A stretch of DNA of 64,000 bases. It comes from UKL13-2 sp947085425. Its GTDB lineage: Bacteria; Pseudomonadota; Gammaproteobacteria; Burkholderiales; Usitatibacteraceae. The notes under the pieces are model-generated. The model was not told the origin of the DNA, searched no databases, and was given only the letters and a program-made list of their open reading frames with translations. Made by a program: the position numbers and the translations under genes. Shown here in pieces: positions 27,618 to 36,715 of the stretch. Location of the stretch: positions 1-64,000 of the forward strand of contig CAMTWK010000016.1 in assembly GCA_947085425.1 (NCBI GenBank), in the 5' to 3' direction. Every line of letters starts with the position of its first letter. The stretch's first letter is position 1.

Positions 27618-28805
27618 TTAGGCGCGTCCAAAAATAATTTTTTCTTGGCGTAATAGTCGCGATATCAATATTACGGCAATGGTAAATATGGCGACATTCA
27701 TGGCTGCCGGCAGCAAAAAATGGATGGCTTCGACCGATTCGCCACGTAAGATTCGCGTCATCACCATCAGCTGCGCCATCACCGGCACCAACAACTGCCA
27801 GGTGGCATCCTTAACTTGGGCAAGAATCGCGACGACCGGCAAGATCGCGACCAGCTGAATCGCGTAAGTTGCATAGGTCTGGCCCTCCTTAAAATTGCGC
27901 CCGTAGGTTGCCAATAACATCTGCATCACAGCCATGGCTGGCGCGAAGCTCAGGATCATCACGAAAAATCCAAGGTATTGTGCGCCGGAAAGAGAAATAA
28001 CGGAGGCGATACCGGGCAGGTTGCCAAATTTCAACGTCATCGCAAATCCCAGTAATGTGATCAAGGCGATGCCGATTGCATAAATGGACACCGCCAGGGC
28101 TTTGCCCAACACCAGCGCTTCGCGTGCGATTGGGGACATCAACAACGGCTCAAGTGATCCGCGTTCGCGCTCACCCGCCGCCAAGTCCACCGCCATCGAC
28201 ATACAACCGGTGACACAACCTATGAGGGTGATCCACGGAATAATGAACAACAGACCCGCCGCCCGCTGGGCGGCGGTACCCAGATTGGTATCCTGCACTT
28301 CAACCGCCCGAAACACCGCCGAGGAAACCCCGCGGGCTATCAGGCGTTGATTGCCGACTTCGGTATTAAACCCACGCATCACATTTCGCAACATGCGAAT
28401 GGAGGCATTGCCCGCGTCTTGACGGGTATCGTCATAAACCAATTCCACCCTGGCATCGCCGGTCAAAAATTTTGCGCTGAAATCGGCGGGAATCACCAAA
28501 ACCGGGTCGTGTTTGCCTTGTTTGATCAGGTCGCGATAGTCCGGCTTCGGTTCCTTAATGGTGATGTCCTGACGCAACATAAAATTAATCACCTCCGGCC
28601 CGTGTGCCGCGCCCAAAACAAACAACTCTCTTTTCTCCACCTTTTGCTCCATCGTTGAAATGAAATAGCCCAACCCCAGCAACATGATCGGCCCCATGGC
28701 GACAGACAACAGCAAAATCATGAGCGTGGTACGTCGGTCACGCAAATGATCCTTAAATTCTTTTTTAGCGACCGTTAGAATGGTATTGAGTTTTGAAATT
28801 GCCAT
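27618..28805 (-). CDS. ABC transporter permease, NatB-like
   Basis: 395 residues. An N-terminal membrane helix (LMILLLSVAMGPIMLLGLGYF), a large periplasmic segment (about 50-180) and several C-terminal helices match the NatB/ABC-2 pattern, which includes Na+ and drug exporters. It begins three bases after the ATP-binding gene's stop, both in the same operon as an S33-like lipoprotein. The substrate is unknown. Confidence 0.82.
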   Translation of the reverse strand: MAISKLNTILTVAKKEFKDHLRDRRTTLMILLLSVAMGPIMLLGLGYFISTMEQKVEKRELFVLGAAHGPEVINFMLRQDITIKEPKPDYRDLIKQGKHDPVLVIPADFSAKFLTGDARVELVYDDTRQDAGNASIRMLRNVMRGFNTEVGNQRLIARGVSSAVFRAVEVQDTNLGTAAQRAAGLLFIIPWITLIGCVTGCMSMAVDLAAGERERGSLEPLLMSPIAREALVLGKALAVSIYAIGIALITLLGFAMTLKFGNLPGIASVISLSGAQYLGFFVMILSFAPAMAVMQMLLATYGRNFKEGQTYATYAIQLVAILPVVAILAQVKDATWQLLVPVMAQLMVMTRILRGESVEAIHFLLPAAMNVAIFTIAVILISRLLRQEKIIFGRA

Positions 28806-28807
28806 GA

Positions 28808-29575
28808 TTAAGCCGCCTTTGCGCCATTTGATTCGGAAAAATCGGCATCGATCCCGGCCAGTTTCACGAACGCGTCTTCTAAATTAGCTTTACCACTTTC
28901 CGCCAGCAACTGCTCGGTGGTGCCTTGTGCGGTCACACGGCCTTTGGCAATGATGACGATTTCATCGCATAGCGCGGCAACTTCTTGCATGATGTGTGAT
29001 GAAAACATGACTGTGCGCCCCTCCGCCTTCAATCGTTTGATCAGCTCCCGCAGGGCGCGGGTGGTCATCACGTCGAGCCCATTGGTTGGTTCGTCCAGTA
29101 TTACTGTGGATGGCTCATGGACAAGCGCACGCACGATGGCCACTTTCATACGCTCGCCTTGCGAAAATCCCTCGGTGCGGCGATCGATGATGTCCTTCAT
29201 GTCCAACCAATCAACAAAACGATTGATGGTCGCTTCACTTTTTTGCACATCAATGCCGTGCAACTCGGCGTAGTAACGAATATTTTCGCGCGCCGTCAGA
29301 CGTGTATACAAACCGCGGGCGTCGGTGAGAATGCCACACACTGATCTAACGGCATTGGGATCACGCGCCACATCGATACCGTCCACAGATGCCGAACCGC
29401 CACCAATTTCAATCAGCGAGCCGATCATGCGAATGACGGTCGTTTTGCCGGCACCATTGGGACCCAACAATCCGGTTATCGCACCACTGGCCGCGGTAAA
29501 GGTCACACCATCAACGGCCATGATGGGCGCGGTCGCGGTGCCAAAATTTTTCTCTAGTCCACGCACATCAATCAT
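28808..29575 (-). CDS. ABC transporter ATP-binding protein, NatA-like
   Basis: 255 residues. Walker A GPNGAGKTT, signature FSQGERMKVAIVRA and Walker B TVILDEPTNGLD are intact. The stop of the lipoprotein gene overlaps its start by four bases, so expression is coupled. It powers the permease to the left of it. Confidence 0.9.
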   Translation of the reverse strand: MIDVRGLEKNFGTATAPIMAVDGVTFTAASGAITGLLGPNGAGKTTVIRMIGSLIEIGGGSASVDGIDVARDPNAVRSVCGILTDARGLYTRLTARENIRYYAELHGIDVQKSEATINRFVDWLDMKDIIDRRTEGFSQGERMKVAIVRALVHEPSTVILDEPTNGLDVMTTRALRELIKRLKAEGRTVMFSSHIMQEVAALCDEIVIIAKGRVTAQGTTEQLLAESGKANLEDAFVKLAGIDADFSESNGAKAA

Positions 29576-31164
29576 TTTTTATCTCCGGCAATTTTCGGGG
29601 TGGTGTTATTTTTTTGAACGGTTTGATCGGCCGACTCCTTCGTGTTTTCGGACAGCCCCTTTAGTACTTCAACATCTTTTTCCGGTTTTTTCACCATCGC
29701 CTGATAAAACGTCGGACGCGGAAATCGATTCAAACAGTCACCACTCAATCCTGCAACGGTTGCCTTTTCGATAAATTGTTTAATCAACTTTGGCGCACAA
29801 CCCAAATGGGAAACGCCGTGGCCGACGTTCGGCGCGACAAAATGGACGCTATTGGAAAATGATTTTTTTACTTCATCACCAAAATCAGGGGGCGTAACAG
29901 GATCAAGCCCACCCGATAAAATCAACACTGGTTTATCAGACCGAACCGGTGTGAAAAAATCCGCCGCCACTTTTCCTTTTGGCCAGCCTTCACAGGCCGT
30001 CGAGAATTCACGAATAAACGTATCACCAAACGGTACGGCTTTAACCACAGCCGTCCGAGTGGCCGCATCAATCCGTGGCACATCTTCATTGCAATTCACC
30101 GACAAGCGCATACCCATGGCAATTTTGTCATCGGCAAACTCCATAAAACCACCGGCGAGTGTAAACAGCGGTGCAAAGTCATTGGCTGCCGCCTGTTTGA
30201 TGACCTCGGGCAATACCGCAACCAATTGCGGGATGTAGAGCGTAGAAAAAACCAACATCGAAACCGTTTCGCGCGATACGGTGACCGGTCGCGCCAAACC
30301 TGTGAGCGGATCCAACATGGAAATGGTTTGCGGTTTTTTTGCCAGGCGGTTCAATAGATTGGCAAAATCTTCGCGCACGCTTGGGTAATTTTTGTTGCAC
30401 GATGAAGATTGTTCACAAGCGACAAATGCCGACTCCAGCGCCGCGCCGGCATCGCGCGCGAATGTTGCCGGCAGGGCCATCGATGGAGAGGCGACGCCGT
30501 CGAGCACCACGCTGCGGACACGATCCGGATAGCGGCGCAAATACTCCTGCGCCGAACGCGTGCCGTAGGACGCACCCCACAGATTAATCTGGTTGTAGCC
30601 TAATGCAGCGCGCACATCATCGTAATCGGCCATGGCGGAGGTGGTGCCGTATTGCGTGAGATCGGCTTTTTTCGACAAGTTATCTCGACACTCGGCAAAA
30701 ACTTTGAGTGTCATGGCCCGCCGCAACACCAGATCGGCCATGGCCGGATCATCTTCGCCGGGAAATTTACAATTCAATAAATTGGATTTGCCGGTGCCGC
30801 GTTGATCAACAAACACAACATCGCGTTTACTGGTCAGTCCACCCAGGATTTTTTGGGCGGCTGGAATCAGGTCGGACGCCGCCTGACCTGGGCCACCGGC
30901 AAACAAAAAGATCGGATCAGGCTCTTTGATGCGCGCCGATGCCGGCAGCACAACAATATTCAGAGAGATTTTTCGCCCGGACTTTAACTCCCGATTTTCG
31001 AATACCTCGAGTTTGGCGCACTTGACGGCGGTGTCCACGCCTTCAATGCGACATTCATTCAACGCAATGGATGCAGTTTGATTTGGCATGCCCTCGCTGG
31101 AACATCCTGCAACCAGAGAAAGTCCGATGGGCACCACAAATAATGCGGCAAATTTTAATTTCAT
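29572..31164 (-). CDS. Lipoprotein of the S33 (tripeptidyl aminopeptidase-like) hydrolase family
   Basis: 530 residues. The lipobox LSLVAGC places Cys21 as the lipid anchor. The alpha/beta hydrolase core has FAGGPGQAASD (oxyanion), the nucleophile GASYGTR, and C-terminal LILSGGLDPVTPP and VGHGVSHLGC, so Ser, Asp and His can all be located. Such proteins trim amino-terminal residues from peptides. It is the first gene of an operon with the NatAB-type exporter. A co-transport of peptides is possible but unproven. Confidence 0.85.
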   Translation of the reverse strand: MKLKFAALFVVPIGLSLVAGCSSEGMPNQTASIALNECRIEGVDTAVKCAKLEVFENRELKSGRKISLNIVVLPASARIKEPDPIFLFAGGPGQAASDLIPAAQKILGGLTSKRDVVFVDQRGTGKSNLLNCKFPGEDDPAMADLVLRRAMTLKVFAECRDNLSKKADLTQYGTTSAMADYDDVRAALGYNQINLWGASYGTRSAQEYLRRYPDRVRSVVLDGVASPSMALPATFARDAGAALESAFVACEQSSSCNKNYPSVREDFANLLNRLAKKPQTISMLDPLTGLARPVTVSRETVSMLVFSTLYIPQLVAVLPEVIKQAAANDFAPLFTLAGGFMEFADDKIAMGMRLSVNCNEDVPRIDAATRTAVVKAVPFGDTFIREFSTACEGWPKGKVAADFFTPVRSDKPVLILSGGLDPVTPPDFGDEVKKSFSNSVHFVAPNVGHGVSHLGCAPKLIKQFIEKATVAGLSGDCLNRFPRPTFYQAMVKKPEKDVEVLKGLSENTKESADQTVQKNNTTPKIAGDKK

Positions 31165-31289
31165 AAGGAATCCAAAAATTCAGGTAACGCGACTTTAGCC
31201 GATGAAGGCAACGACCACCAATTGAATGCGACCAAACATGCTTTTTTGACGACAAAGTGACGACAAAACTCGTGCTTATAATTGCCAGC

Positions 31290-31946
31290 ATGAACAATCC
31301 CAGCACTCCACCGACCTTTCCCAAGCATGACCCAGGTTCGCCGGCGTTTTGGGACGTGCGTTTTCAAGCCAATTTCACGCCGTGGAATCGCGGCCGGGTG
31401 CCGGACAATTTTCGCGCACATATACTGCAGCGACCGGCAGCACGATCCTTTATACCCGGTTGCGGTAACGCGCACGAAGTCGGTTATTTCTTGGCGCTCG
31501 GCTGGCAGGTGACGGCAATTGATTTTTCGTCCGCAGCCGTCGCGCAGGCAAAACACCTGCTCGAACAAAATAATCTGCCGAACTATTGTATTGTCGAGGC
31601 GGATTTTTTTGACGCCAAATGGTCGGCCAAACCGTTCGATCTTGTTTATGAAAGTGCATTTTTATGCGCCCTTCCGCTTGTATTGCGGCGTCAATGGGCA
31701 GATCAAATGGCGGCGGTAACCAAAATCGGCGGGGAATTGGCAGGTTATTTTTTTGTCTGCGCCGACAAAAAAGGCCCACCGTTTGGGATCAGCGCGAGCG
31801 AATTGAACAACCTGCTGATGGCCAATTTTGATTTAGTTGAAAATCGGGAACCGACCGACTCCATTCCGGTTTTTGTCGGCAGGGAGCGCTGGATGGTTTG
31901 GCGGCGGCGCGGAGACAGGAATGGGTTACCCGCGCAGGCAGGCTGA
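31290..31946 (+). CDS. SAM-dependent methyltransferase, TPMT-like
   Basis: 218 residues from ATG 31290 (MNNPSTPPTF…); a start at 31257 adds eleven residues. FWDVRFQANFTPWNRGRVPD is the TPMT-type leader, RSFIPGCGNAHEVGYFLALG the SAM-binding motif I, and VTAIDFSSAAV the acidic end of strand two. It would methylate a small thiol, selenium or tellurium-type substrate. It is divergent from the peptidase gene. Confidence 0.85.
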   Translation: MNNPSTPPTFPKHDPGSPAFWDVRFQANFTPWNRGRVPDNFRAHILQRPAARSFIPGCGNAHEVGYFLALGWQVTAIDFSSAAVAQAKHLLEQNNLPNYCIVEADFFDAKWSAKPFDLVYESAFLCALPLVLRRQWADQMAAVTKIGGELAGYFFVCADKKGPPFGISASELNNLLMANFDLVENREPTDSIPVFVGRERWMVWRRRGDRNGLPAQAG

Positions 31947-31972
31947 TTCATCCCCGCGTTTGGGCGGCGGGA

Positions 31973-33178
31973 TTACTTCTGATTGCCTGCCAACTTTTCG
32001 GCGCGGCGCACCGCCAGTTCGGTCGGGATGTTGGTGACAATGATGGCTGCACGCCCGGCCTTTTTGCTGGCATCGCCGTCTATATCGATGGGCGTCACAT
32101 AAAGGCGAACGGCATAGGGCCGACCGTCATGTGCACGCACAAACACGTCCATCGCACCGGATTTTTTCAGATTAAGCGTGGTTTCAAAAAATGCTGCCCA
32201 GGTCGTTTTTGGCTCAACCGATGCCACTAGATTATTCAGGGTTAAACCTGCCAATTCGCTGTGTTGATAACCAAAGGTTGCTTCTGCCGCCTGATTCCAT
32301 TCAATAATGCGGCCATCCTGATCACATTCCATCACCGGCAGCAAAGTCGTTTCAATATGACGGGAAAGAGTTTCTGCACGACGCCGCGCTTCAATTTGGG
32401 CACGTTTAACAACCATCGCACGATGCTCAAGCTTTTGTAAATCGACCCCGAGTGATGTGGTACTTTGCTCCGCGTCACGACGATACTGTTCGTTTTCCAT
32501 CTCCGACAGCAGCCGGGCACGGATGATCTTGTATTGCATTTCCCCCATGTAGATGATGGATGCCAACAGAAAAATGGAAATGGCACCAACAATGGCGCTG
32601 CCATCGGCACGTATAAAAAATATGTAAATTGCCGTTGGCAAAGCGGCCGGAACGGCAAGGGCGGCGTGGGCAAATTTGACCGGTGAAAACGGCACCACCG
32701 ATCCACCAACATAACCAATCACTGCAATCACGGAAAACAACGCCCGGTAAACTGGATCAGCCACAAACAGCCACGTACCAACCAACCCCCATTGAATACC
32801 GGCCAACACATTTCCGGCTATGAGCAAATTTGCCCAACGATCAGGATTCTTGATCACGTCTTCTTGCGCGTAGTGCCAAATGGCTGTTGCGCGGAAAAAC
32901 AAAACACCGGTGGCATACGCAAACCAATAAATACCGCGCTGGGCATCGCCCGTTGTATAAAACAGCACGAACGCAAAAATGGTCCCTATGTAGGACAACA
33001 CCATTGACGCCGGCATGGCGCGATATATTTCAGCAGTTTGGCGTCGCTTTAACTCAAGTGCAGTTTGGGCAGACAGCACGAGCGGAGGGGGCCGGCTCGC
33101 TCGACCCCCGTTGGATTGCGCTTCACGGGCCGTTCGCGCGGCCCGCTTGGCAAAACCTTCAGAGACTTTGTCGGTCAT
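31973..33178 (-). CDS. Membrane PAS-domain sensor without an output domain
   Basis: 401 residues. Residues about 55-225 contain five or six membrane helices (MVLSYIGTIFAFVLFYT…IFLLASIIYM). A coiled-coil linker follows (about 230-275), then a PAS domain (about 275-385; MECDQDGRIIEWNQAAEATF). There is no kinase, GGDEF, EAL or receiver domain. It may sense through the PAS domain and signal through a separate partner, or be an evolved fragment of a larger sensor. Confidence 0.75.
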   Translation of the reverse strand: MTDKVSEGFAKRAARTAREAQSNGGRASRPPPLVLSAQTALELKRRQTAEIYRAMPASMVLSYIGTIFAFVLFYTTGDAQRGIYWFAYATGVLFFRATAIWHYAQEDVIKNPDRWANLLIAGNVLAGIQWGLVGTWLFVADPVYRALFSVIAVIGYVGGSVVPFSPVKFAHAALAVPAALPTAIYIFFIRADGSAIVGAISIFLLASIIYMGEMQYKIIRARLLSEMENEQYRRDAEQSTTSLGVDLQKLEHRAMVVKRAQIEARRRAETLSRHIETTLLPVMECDQDGRIIEWNQAAEATFGYQHSELAGLTLNNLVASVEPKTTWAAFFETTLNLKKSGAMDVFVRAHDGRPYAVRLYVTPIDIDGDASKKAGRAAIIVTNIPTELAVRRAEKLAGNQK

Positions 33179-33321
33179 AGTGGCACTTTCGCGGTTTAAA
33201 CTTTTGTTAATTTCGTAAAGTTACACCCCTCCTCCAAAAAATTGTGTGACTTTTTTCACATTTTTGGAAATCAACAACAAATAGTCAACCACTTACCTCA
33301 ATTAAGGTATGGCAGTTTTAG

Positions 33322-33551
33322 CCGCATATTTCACGGGGACGCACTCGATAGTGGGTGGATGAGCGAGTAATTTTTTTCTCTCTTCCCTCGTAATATCGAG
33401 ATATTACGAGGGAAGAGAGCGTAAAAGCGCCGCTCAGCCGCCTGTTATCGATGTGTAGGCCATCAACCTTACGAAGTACAGCTTGGATTCGCATATAGGT
33501 CACCAAGAATGAAAAACGTATGCAAGGCGGACCGACCCGTGAAATATGCGG
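33322..33551. mobile_element. MITE-like element A
   Basis: About 230 bases with perfect 16-bp terminal inverted repeats (CCGCATATTTCACGGG at 33322-33337 and its complement at 33536-33551). Its interior holds a 20-bp perfect palindrome (33378-33419) and stretches related to those of element B at 43975. There is no transposase. A short nonautonomous element is the best explanation. Confidence 0.6.
33378..33419. repeat. 20-bp perfect inverted repeat in element A
   Basis: CTCTCTTCCCTCGTAATATC, two bases, and the exact complement. It can fold into a 20-bp hairpin or cruciform. There is no T-run on the correct side, so it is unlikely to be a terminator. Confidence 0.7.
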
Positions 33552-33568
33552 GTTAGTCGGCAGGCACA

Positions 33569-33600
33569 ATAAAAAACGCCAACCCCCGTAGGGATTGGCG
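33569..33600 (-). terminator. Terminator of the dksA gene
   Basis: On the minus strand CGCCAATCCC-TAC-GGGGGTTGGCG forms a strong hairpin (one bulge or G-T pair) followed by TTTTTT. It lies 27 bases after the dksA stop. Confidence 0.8.
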
Positions 33601-33626
33601 CCATTGATTCCGAACGAAAGTCCGAA

Positions 33627-34859
33627 TTATTCGCCGAACATGCGCTGTTTGAGTTCCCGACGCTCTTGGGCCTCGATGGTCAATGTTGCCGTCGGGCGCG
33701 CCAACAAACGTGGCACGCCAATCGGATCACCCGTTTCTTCACAATATCCGTAAGAGCCGTCATCGATACGCACAATGGCGGCTTCAACTTTCTTTAAGAG
33801 TTTTCGTTCACGGTCACGGGCACGCAACTCCAGTGCGTGCTCTTCTTCCAATGTTGCCCGGTCAGCCGGATCCGGGACGATGGACAATTCACGTAAATGT
33901 TCGGTCGTTTGACCGGCGTTTTCGCGAAGTTGTGCCTGCAGGTCGGTCAAACGTTGGCGAAAGAACGCCAACTGTTGCTTCGACATGTAATCGTTTTTTC
34001 CCTGCTTGAGTATTTCCGCTTCGGACAACAAACCACCAACCCGTTTGGTATTGGGGTTAAACGGCAATACGTTGGTGACCACCGCCTTTACGGTCATTGA
34101 TTTGGGCAATGCACGCACCGGGGCGAGAACGGTGACAATTGGCGCGACTGGTGCAGCCATGGCGGCAGTGGCACGACCGGATTTTCCTGGAACAATGGCG
34201 ACCGAAGCGGCCATCGGCGCGATGGATCCCTTGGCACCTTTACTGACCGGCTCAATTTTTTCGACAATTTCGACTTTTTTTGACTTGGCAGCCTTGACTG
34301 CATTTTCAAATTTAATCTCGGCGTTTGCCTTTGCTTTGCCTTGTGGGGCGACAACTTGTTTCACTTTTGCGGTCACTTTTGACGTTACTTTGACTGATTT
34401 ACTGGCAGCAGGACTGACCGGTTTGGTTGCCTTTGTGGCTTTGGGTGCCTTGGTAACTTTGGCGGCAGCTGCCTTGGGCACCGGTTTAACCTTCTTTGCG
34501 GTGGGCTTGACAACCTTTGACTTTGGCAGGGACTTGGCCATAACCTTGGATTTTGCTGTGGCTTTCGCCGGTTTTTTGTTTTTTAAAGCGACAGCTTTTT
34601 TCACGACTTTTTTCACGACTTTCTTTGCAACTTTCGAAGCAGACTTGGATTGAACAACTTTGGAAACTTTTACGACTTTTTTGACGGCTTTAGCCAACTT
34701 GGCGGACTTGGCATTGGTCGGTTTTTTTGCCGTTGCTTTCGCGACTGCTTTTTTAGCGACTGCTTTTTTTGCAACGGCATTTTTCGGCACGCGCGTCCCT
34801 GAAGCGCCTGATTTTTTAGCTGTTTTTGCCGCTGCTTTGGCTTTGATTATTTTGGCCAA
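33627..34859 (-). CDS. dksA: DksA-type RNA polymerase factor with long Lys/Ala-rich tail
   Basis: 410 residues from TTG at 34859, which has AGGAG six bases upstream; an earlier TTG at 34889 lacks one. Residues about 1-280 are made of AKK/AAK/KPAKAT repeats, like histone H1-like proteins. The DksA part (about 290-410) has a coiled coil with DPADRA (DxxDxA, the tip that enters the polymerase channel) at about 330. The zinc-finger zone YCEETGDPIGVPRLLARPTA has only one cysteine. It should regulate transcription with ppGpp; the tail may bind DNA. A good terminator follows. Confidence 0.85.
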   Translation of the reverse strand: MAKIIKAKAAAKTAKKSGASGTRVPKNAVAKKAVAKKAVAKATAKKPTNAKSAKLAKAVKKVVKVSKVVQSKSASKVAKKVVKKVVKKAVALKNKKPAKATAKSKVMAKSLPKSKVVKPTAKKVKPVPKAAAAKVTKAPKATKATKPVSPAASKSVKVTSKVTAKVKQVVAPQGKAKANAEIKFENAVKAAKSKKVEIVEKIEPVSKGAKGSIAPMAASVAIVPGKSGRATAAMAAPVAPIVTVLAPVRALPKSMTVKAVVTNVLPFNPNTKRVGGLLSEAEILKQGKNDYMSKQQLAFFRQRLTDLQAQLRENAGQTTEHLRELSIVPDPADRATLEEEHALELRARDRERKLLKKVEAAIVRIDDGSYGYCEETGDPIGVPRLLARPTATLTIEAQERRELKQRMFGE

Positions 34860-35246
34860 CGTCTTCTCCTGGTGCAATATTGTTGTCAATCACATGTGGC
34901 AATTGAAACACCCTGATAAAGCAAAAAACTGACGTATCAAGGGCTTAGAGCGAGTTAGGCGAATGCATGTTAGGCAAATTGGGCCCTAGAACACCTACCC
35001 ATAATTTCGAAAACGCATAAGTCTACTGAAACTGGCGCGCAAACACAATGTGCATCTTTTTTGCACCTTGTTTCCATATGGAATCTGCACCCTGCAAATC
35101 TACACCAAAATCATCACGGACTCCGTGCCGGGAATTTTATGCTGACTTATGCAGGCGCAGGCAATTTTGCCCACAAAAGCAAGTCATCAAAATAAATGGC
35201 ACGGATGATCGTTTTTGCGTAGTGCATGCATAGTTTGTAAATACGC
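34860..35246. other. Noncoding gap between dksA and terC
   Basis: 387 bases. The part next to dksA should hold its promoter and leader; on the minus strand an AGGAG ribosome site is clear but no promoter is convincing. A short direct repeat (GTTAGGC) occurs twice near 34954 and 34969. No open frame with coding character was seen. Confidence 0.4.
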
Positions 35247-36200
35247 TTATACGCTCCTGAGCTTGGTAAACCAGCTCAGCACCACTGAAACCAGCAAGAT
35301 CATCGCCACCACTCCGAGCGAAATGAAAACAGGTATCTTGAACCAGTCAACAATCAACATTTTAGTGCCGACAAAAATCAACACCAACGCCAGTCCGTAT
35401 GACAACAGGTGAAAGCGATTGGCCAGATCCGCCAACAGAAAGTACAGCGCACGCAAACCCAAAATTGCAAAAATATTCGACGTCATGACAATGAACGGAT
35501 CGCCGGTAATGGCAAACACGGCCGGGATCGAGTCCACAGCAAATACCACATCGGTGATACCGATCATCACGATCACAACAAAAAGTGGCGTGACCATTTT
35601 GATGCCATCAATTGTCACCGTAAATTGCTCACCGTGATATTCATTGGTGACCTTGAAACGTCGGCGAATGAATTTGAGCAGTGGATTCTGTCCCAGATCC
35701 GATTGAGAATTGGCAAACACCATCATCTTAATTCCGGTGGCCAATAAAAACGCGCCAAAAATGTACAGAATCCAATGAAATTGGGAGACTAACCAGGCGC
35801 CAATCAAGATCATCACAACACGCAGCACAATCGCACCGATAATACCAATCACCAGTGCGCGTCGCTGCAAATCGGCTGGAACGGCAAAATAGGTGAATAT
35901 CATCAGAAACACAAATATGTTATCCACCGACAGTGCTTTTTCAATCAAATAGCCGGTCAGAAATTCTGTGGTCTTGAGATTGGCAAACTCCCGGCTGAAA
36001 CTTCCGTCCAAATAAATCCAGAGCAGTACGGCAAAAATCAACGACAACAAAATCCACAACAAGGACCAGATGGCGGCTTCCTTGGTGGTGACAGCCTGGC
36101 CTTTTTTCCGGTCCAGGACGACCAGATCGATCAATAACGCCAACAACACAAAAATTGCAAACCCACTCCAAAGGTAGACATTGCCAATCGTTTCAAACAT
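35247..36200 (-). CDS. TerC/Alx-family membrane protein (probable manganese exporter)
   Basis: 317 residues with eight or nine helices. The acidic motifs KALSVDNIFVF and GITDVVFAVDSIPAVF are those of the TerC/Alx family, which is tied to manganese homeostasis. The ATG has GGAG five bases upstream. The yybP-ykoY riboswitch at 36326-36482 controls it; E. coli alx is under the same RNA class. High Mn2+ would be expected to raise its expression. Confidence 0.88.
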   Translation of the reverse strand: MFETIGNVYLWSGFAIFVLLALLIDLVVLDRKKGQAVTTKEAAIWSLLWILLSLIFAVLLWIYLDGSFSREFANLKTTEFLTGYLIEKALSVDNIFVFLMIFTYFAVPADLQRRALVIGIIGAIVLRVVMILIGAWLVSQFHWILYIFGAFLLATGIKMMVFANSQSDLGQNPLLKFIRRRFKVTNEYHGEQFTVTIDGIKMVTPLFVVIVMIGITDVVFAVDSIPAVFAITGDPFIVMTSNIFAILGLRALYFLLADLANRFHLLSYGLALVLIFVGTKMLIVDWFKIPVFISLGVVAMILLVSVVLSWFTKLRSV

Positions 36201-36325
36201 GAGTACTCCGCACAGATTTAGTTATGGTTAAGACCCGCGTTGACTCAGCAGGACAAAACAGCAAGACAAACCCTGTGGTCGATATCCGGGGCAGGCCTTT
36301 GCCGCAAATGTCCATGCGAGACAAT

Positions 36326-36482
36326 GCGCAAAGGTCTTGCTTGCAATAAATGAACTTTCCTGCGCGCCGCTGGCAACTCATTCATTACTGACCGCACCGG
36401 AAACAGACTGTTTCGTATTGACGATACGGAGAATCCTTCCAGCCTGGCGGCTGGTCAGACAAGCTACTCCCCTTTGGGAAAA
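36326..36482 (-). promoter_or_regulatory. yybP-ykoY-type manganese riboswitch
   Basis: Reading leftward, AAAGGGGAGTAGC (about 36464-36476) and GCAAGCAAGACCTTT (36330-36344) are the two most conserved strings of this class. They lie in the 5' leader of terC, about 130-280 bases upstream. Downstream of the aptamer, CCTTTGC…GCAAAGG sequences can form an alternative hairpin as an expression platform. Sequence match to the consensus is strong; regulation is inferred. Confidence 0.85.
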
Positions 36483-36645
36483 TTTGCCGCATAAACGCCA
36501 GCAAACCTTAGAATTATGCCAGAGCATTCGGCGATTGGGATCACCTTTTCAATAAAAAACCAATATATACAAACACATCTACTAATGATTGTTTATTGGT
36601 GACCATCATTGGCGGTTGACAGACGGTCAGCAGCGCCCCATCGCA

Positions 36646-36664
36646 AACAAGAATGATTCTTGTT
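36646..36664 (+). promoter_or_regulatory. Putative Fur box
   Basis: AACAAGAATGATTCTTGTT is a perfect 19-bp palindrome (nine-base arms, one central base) matching many of the Fur consensus positions. It lies about 52 bases before the start of an iron-type permease. A Fur repressor would bind here under iron excess. Confidence 0.5.
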
Positions 36665-36715
36665 AGAATTCGCAATGTGAGGATCAATCTAAAAAACATT
36701 GGGACAAGGCAAGGC

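Noticed and set aside
33378..33419. Intrinsic terminator
   Set aside because: The T-run is on the wrong side for either strand.
34006..34653. Plus-strand frame opposite the DksA tail
   Set aside because: Arises from the Lys/Ala repeats read backwards; Phe/Ala/Thr-rich low-complexity sequence with no ribosome site.
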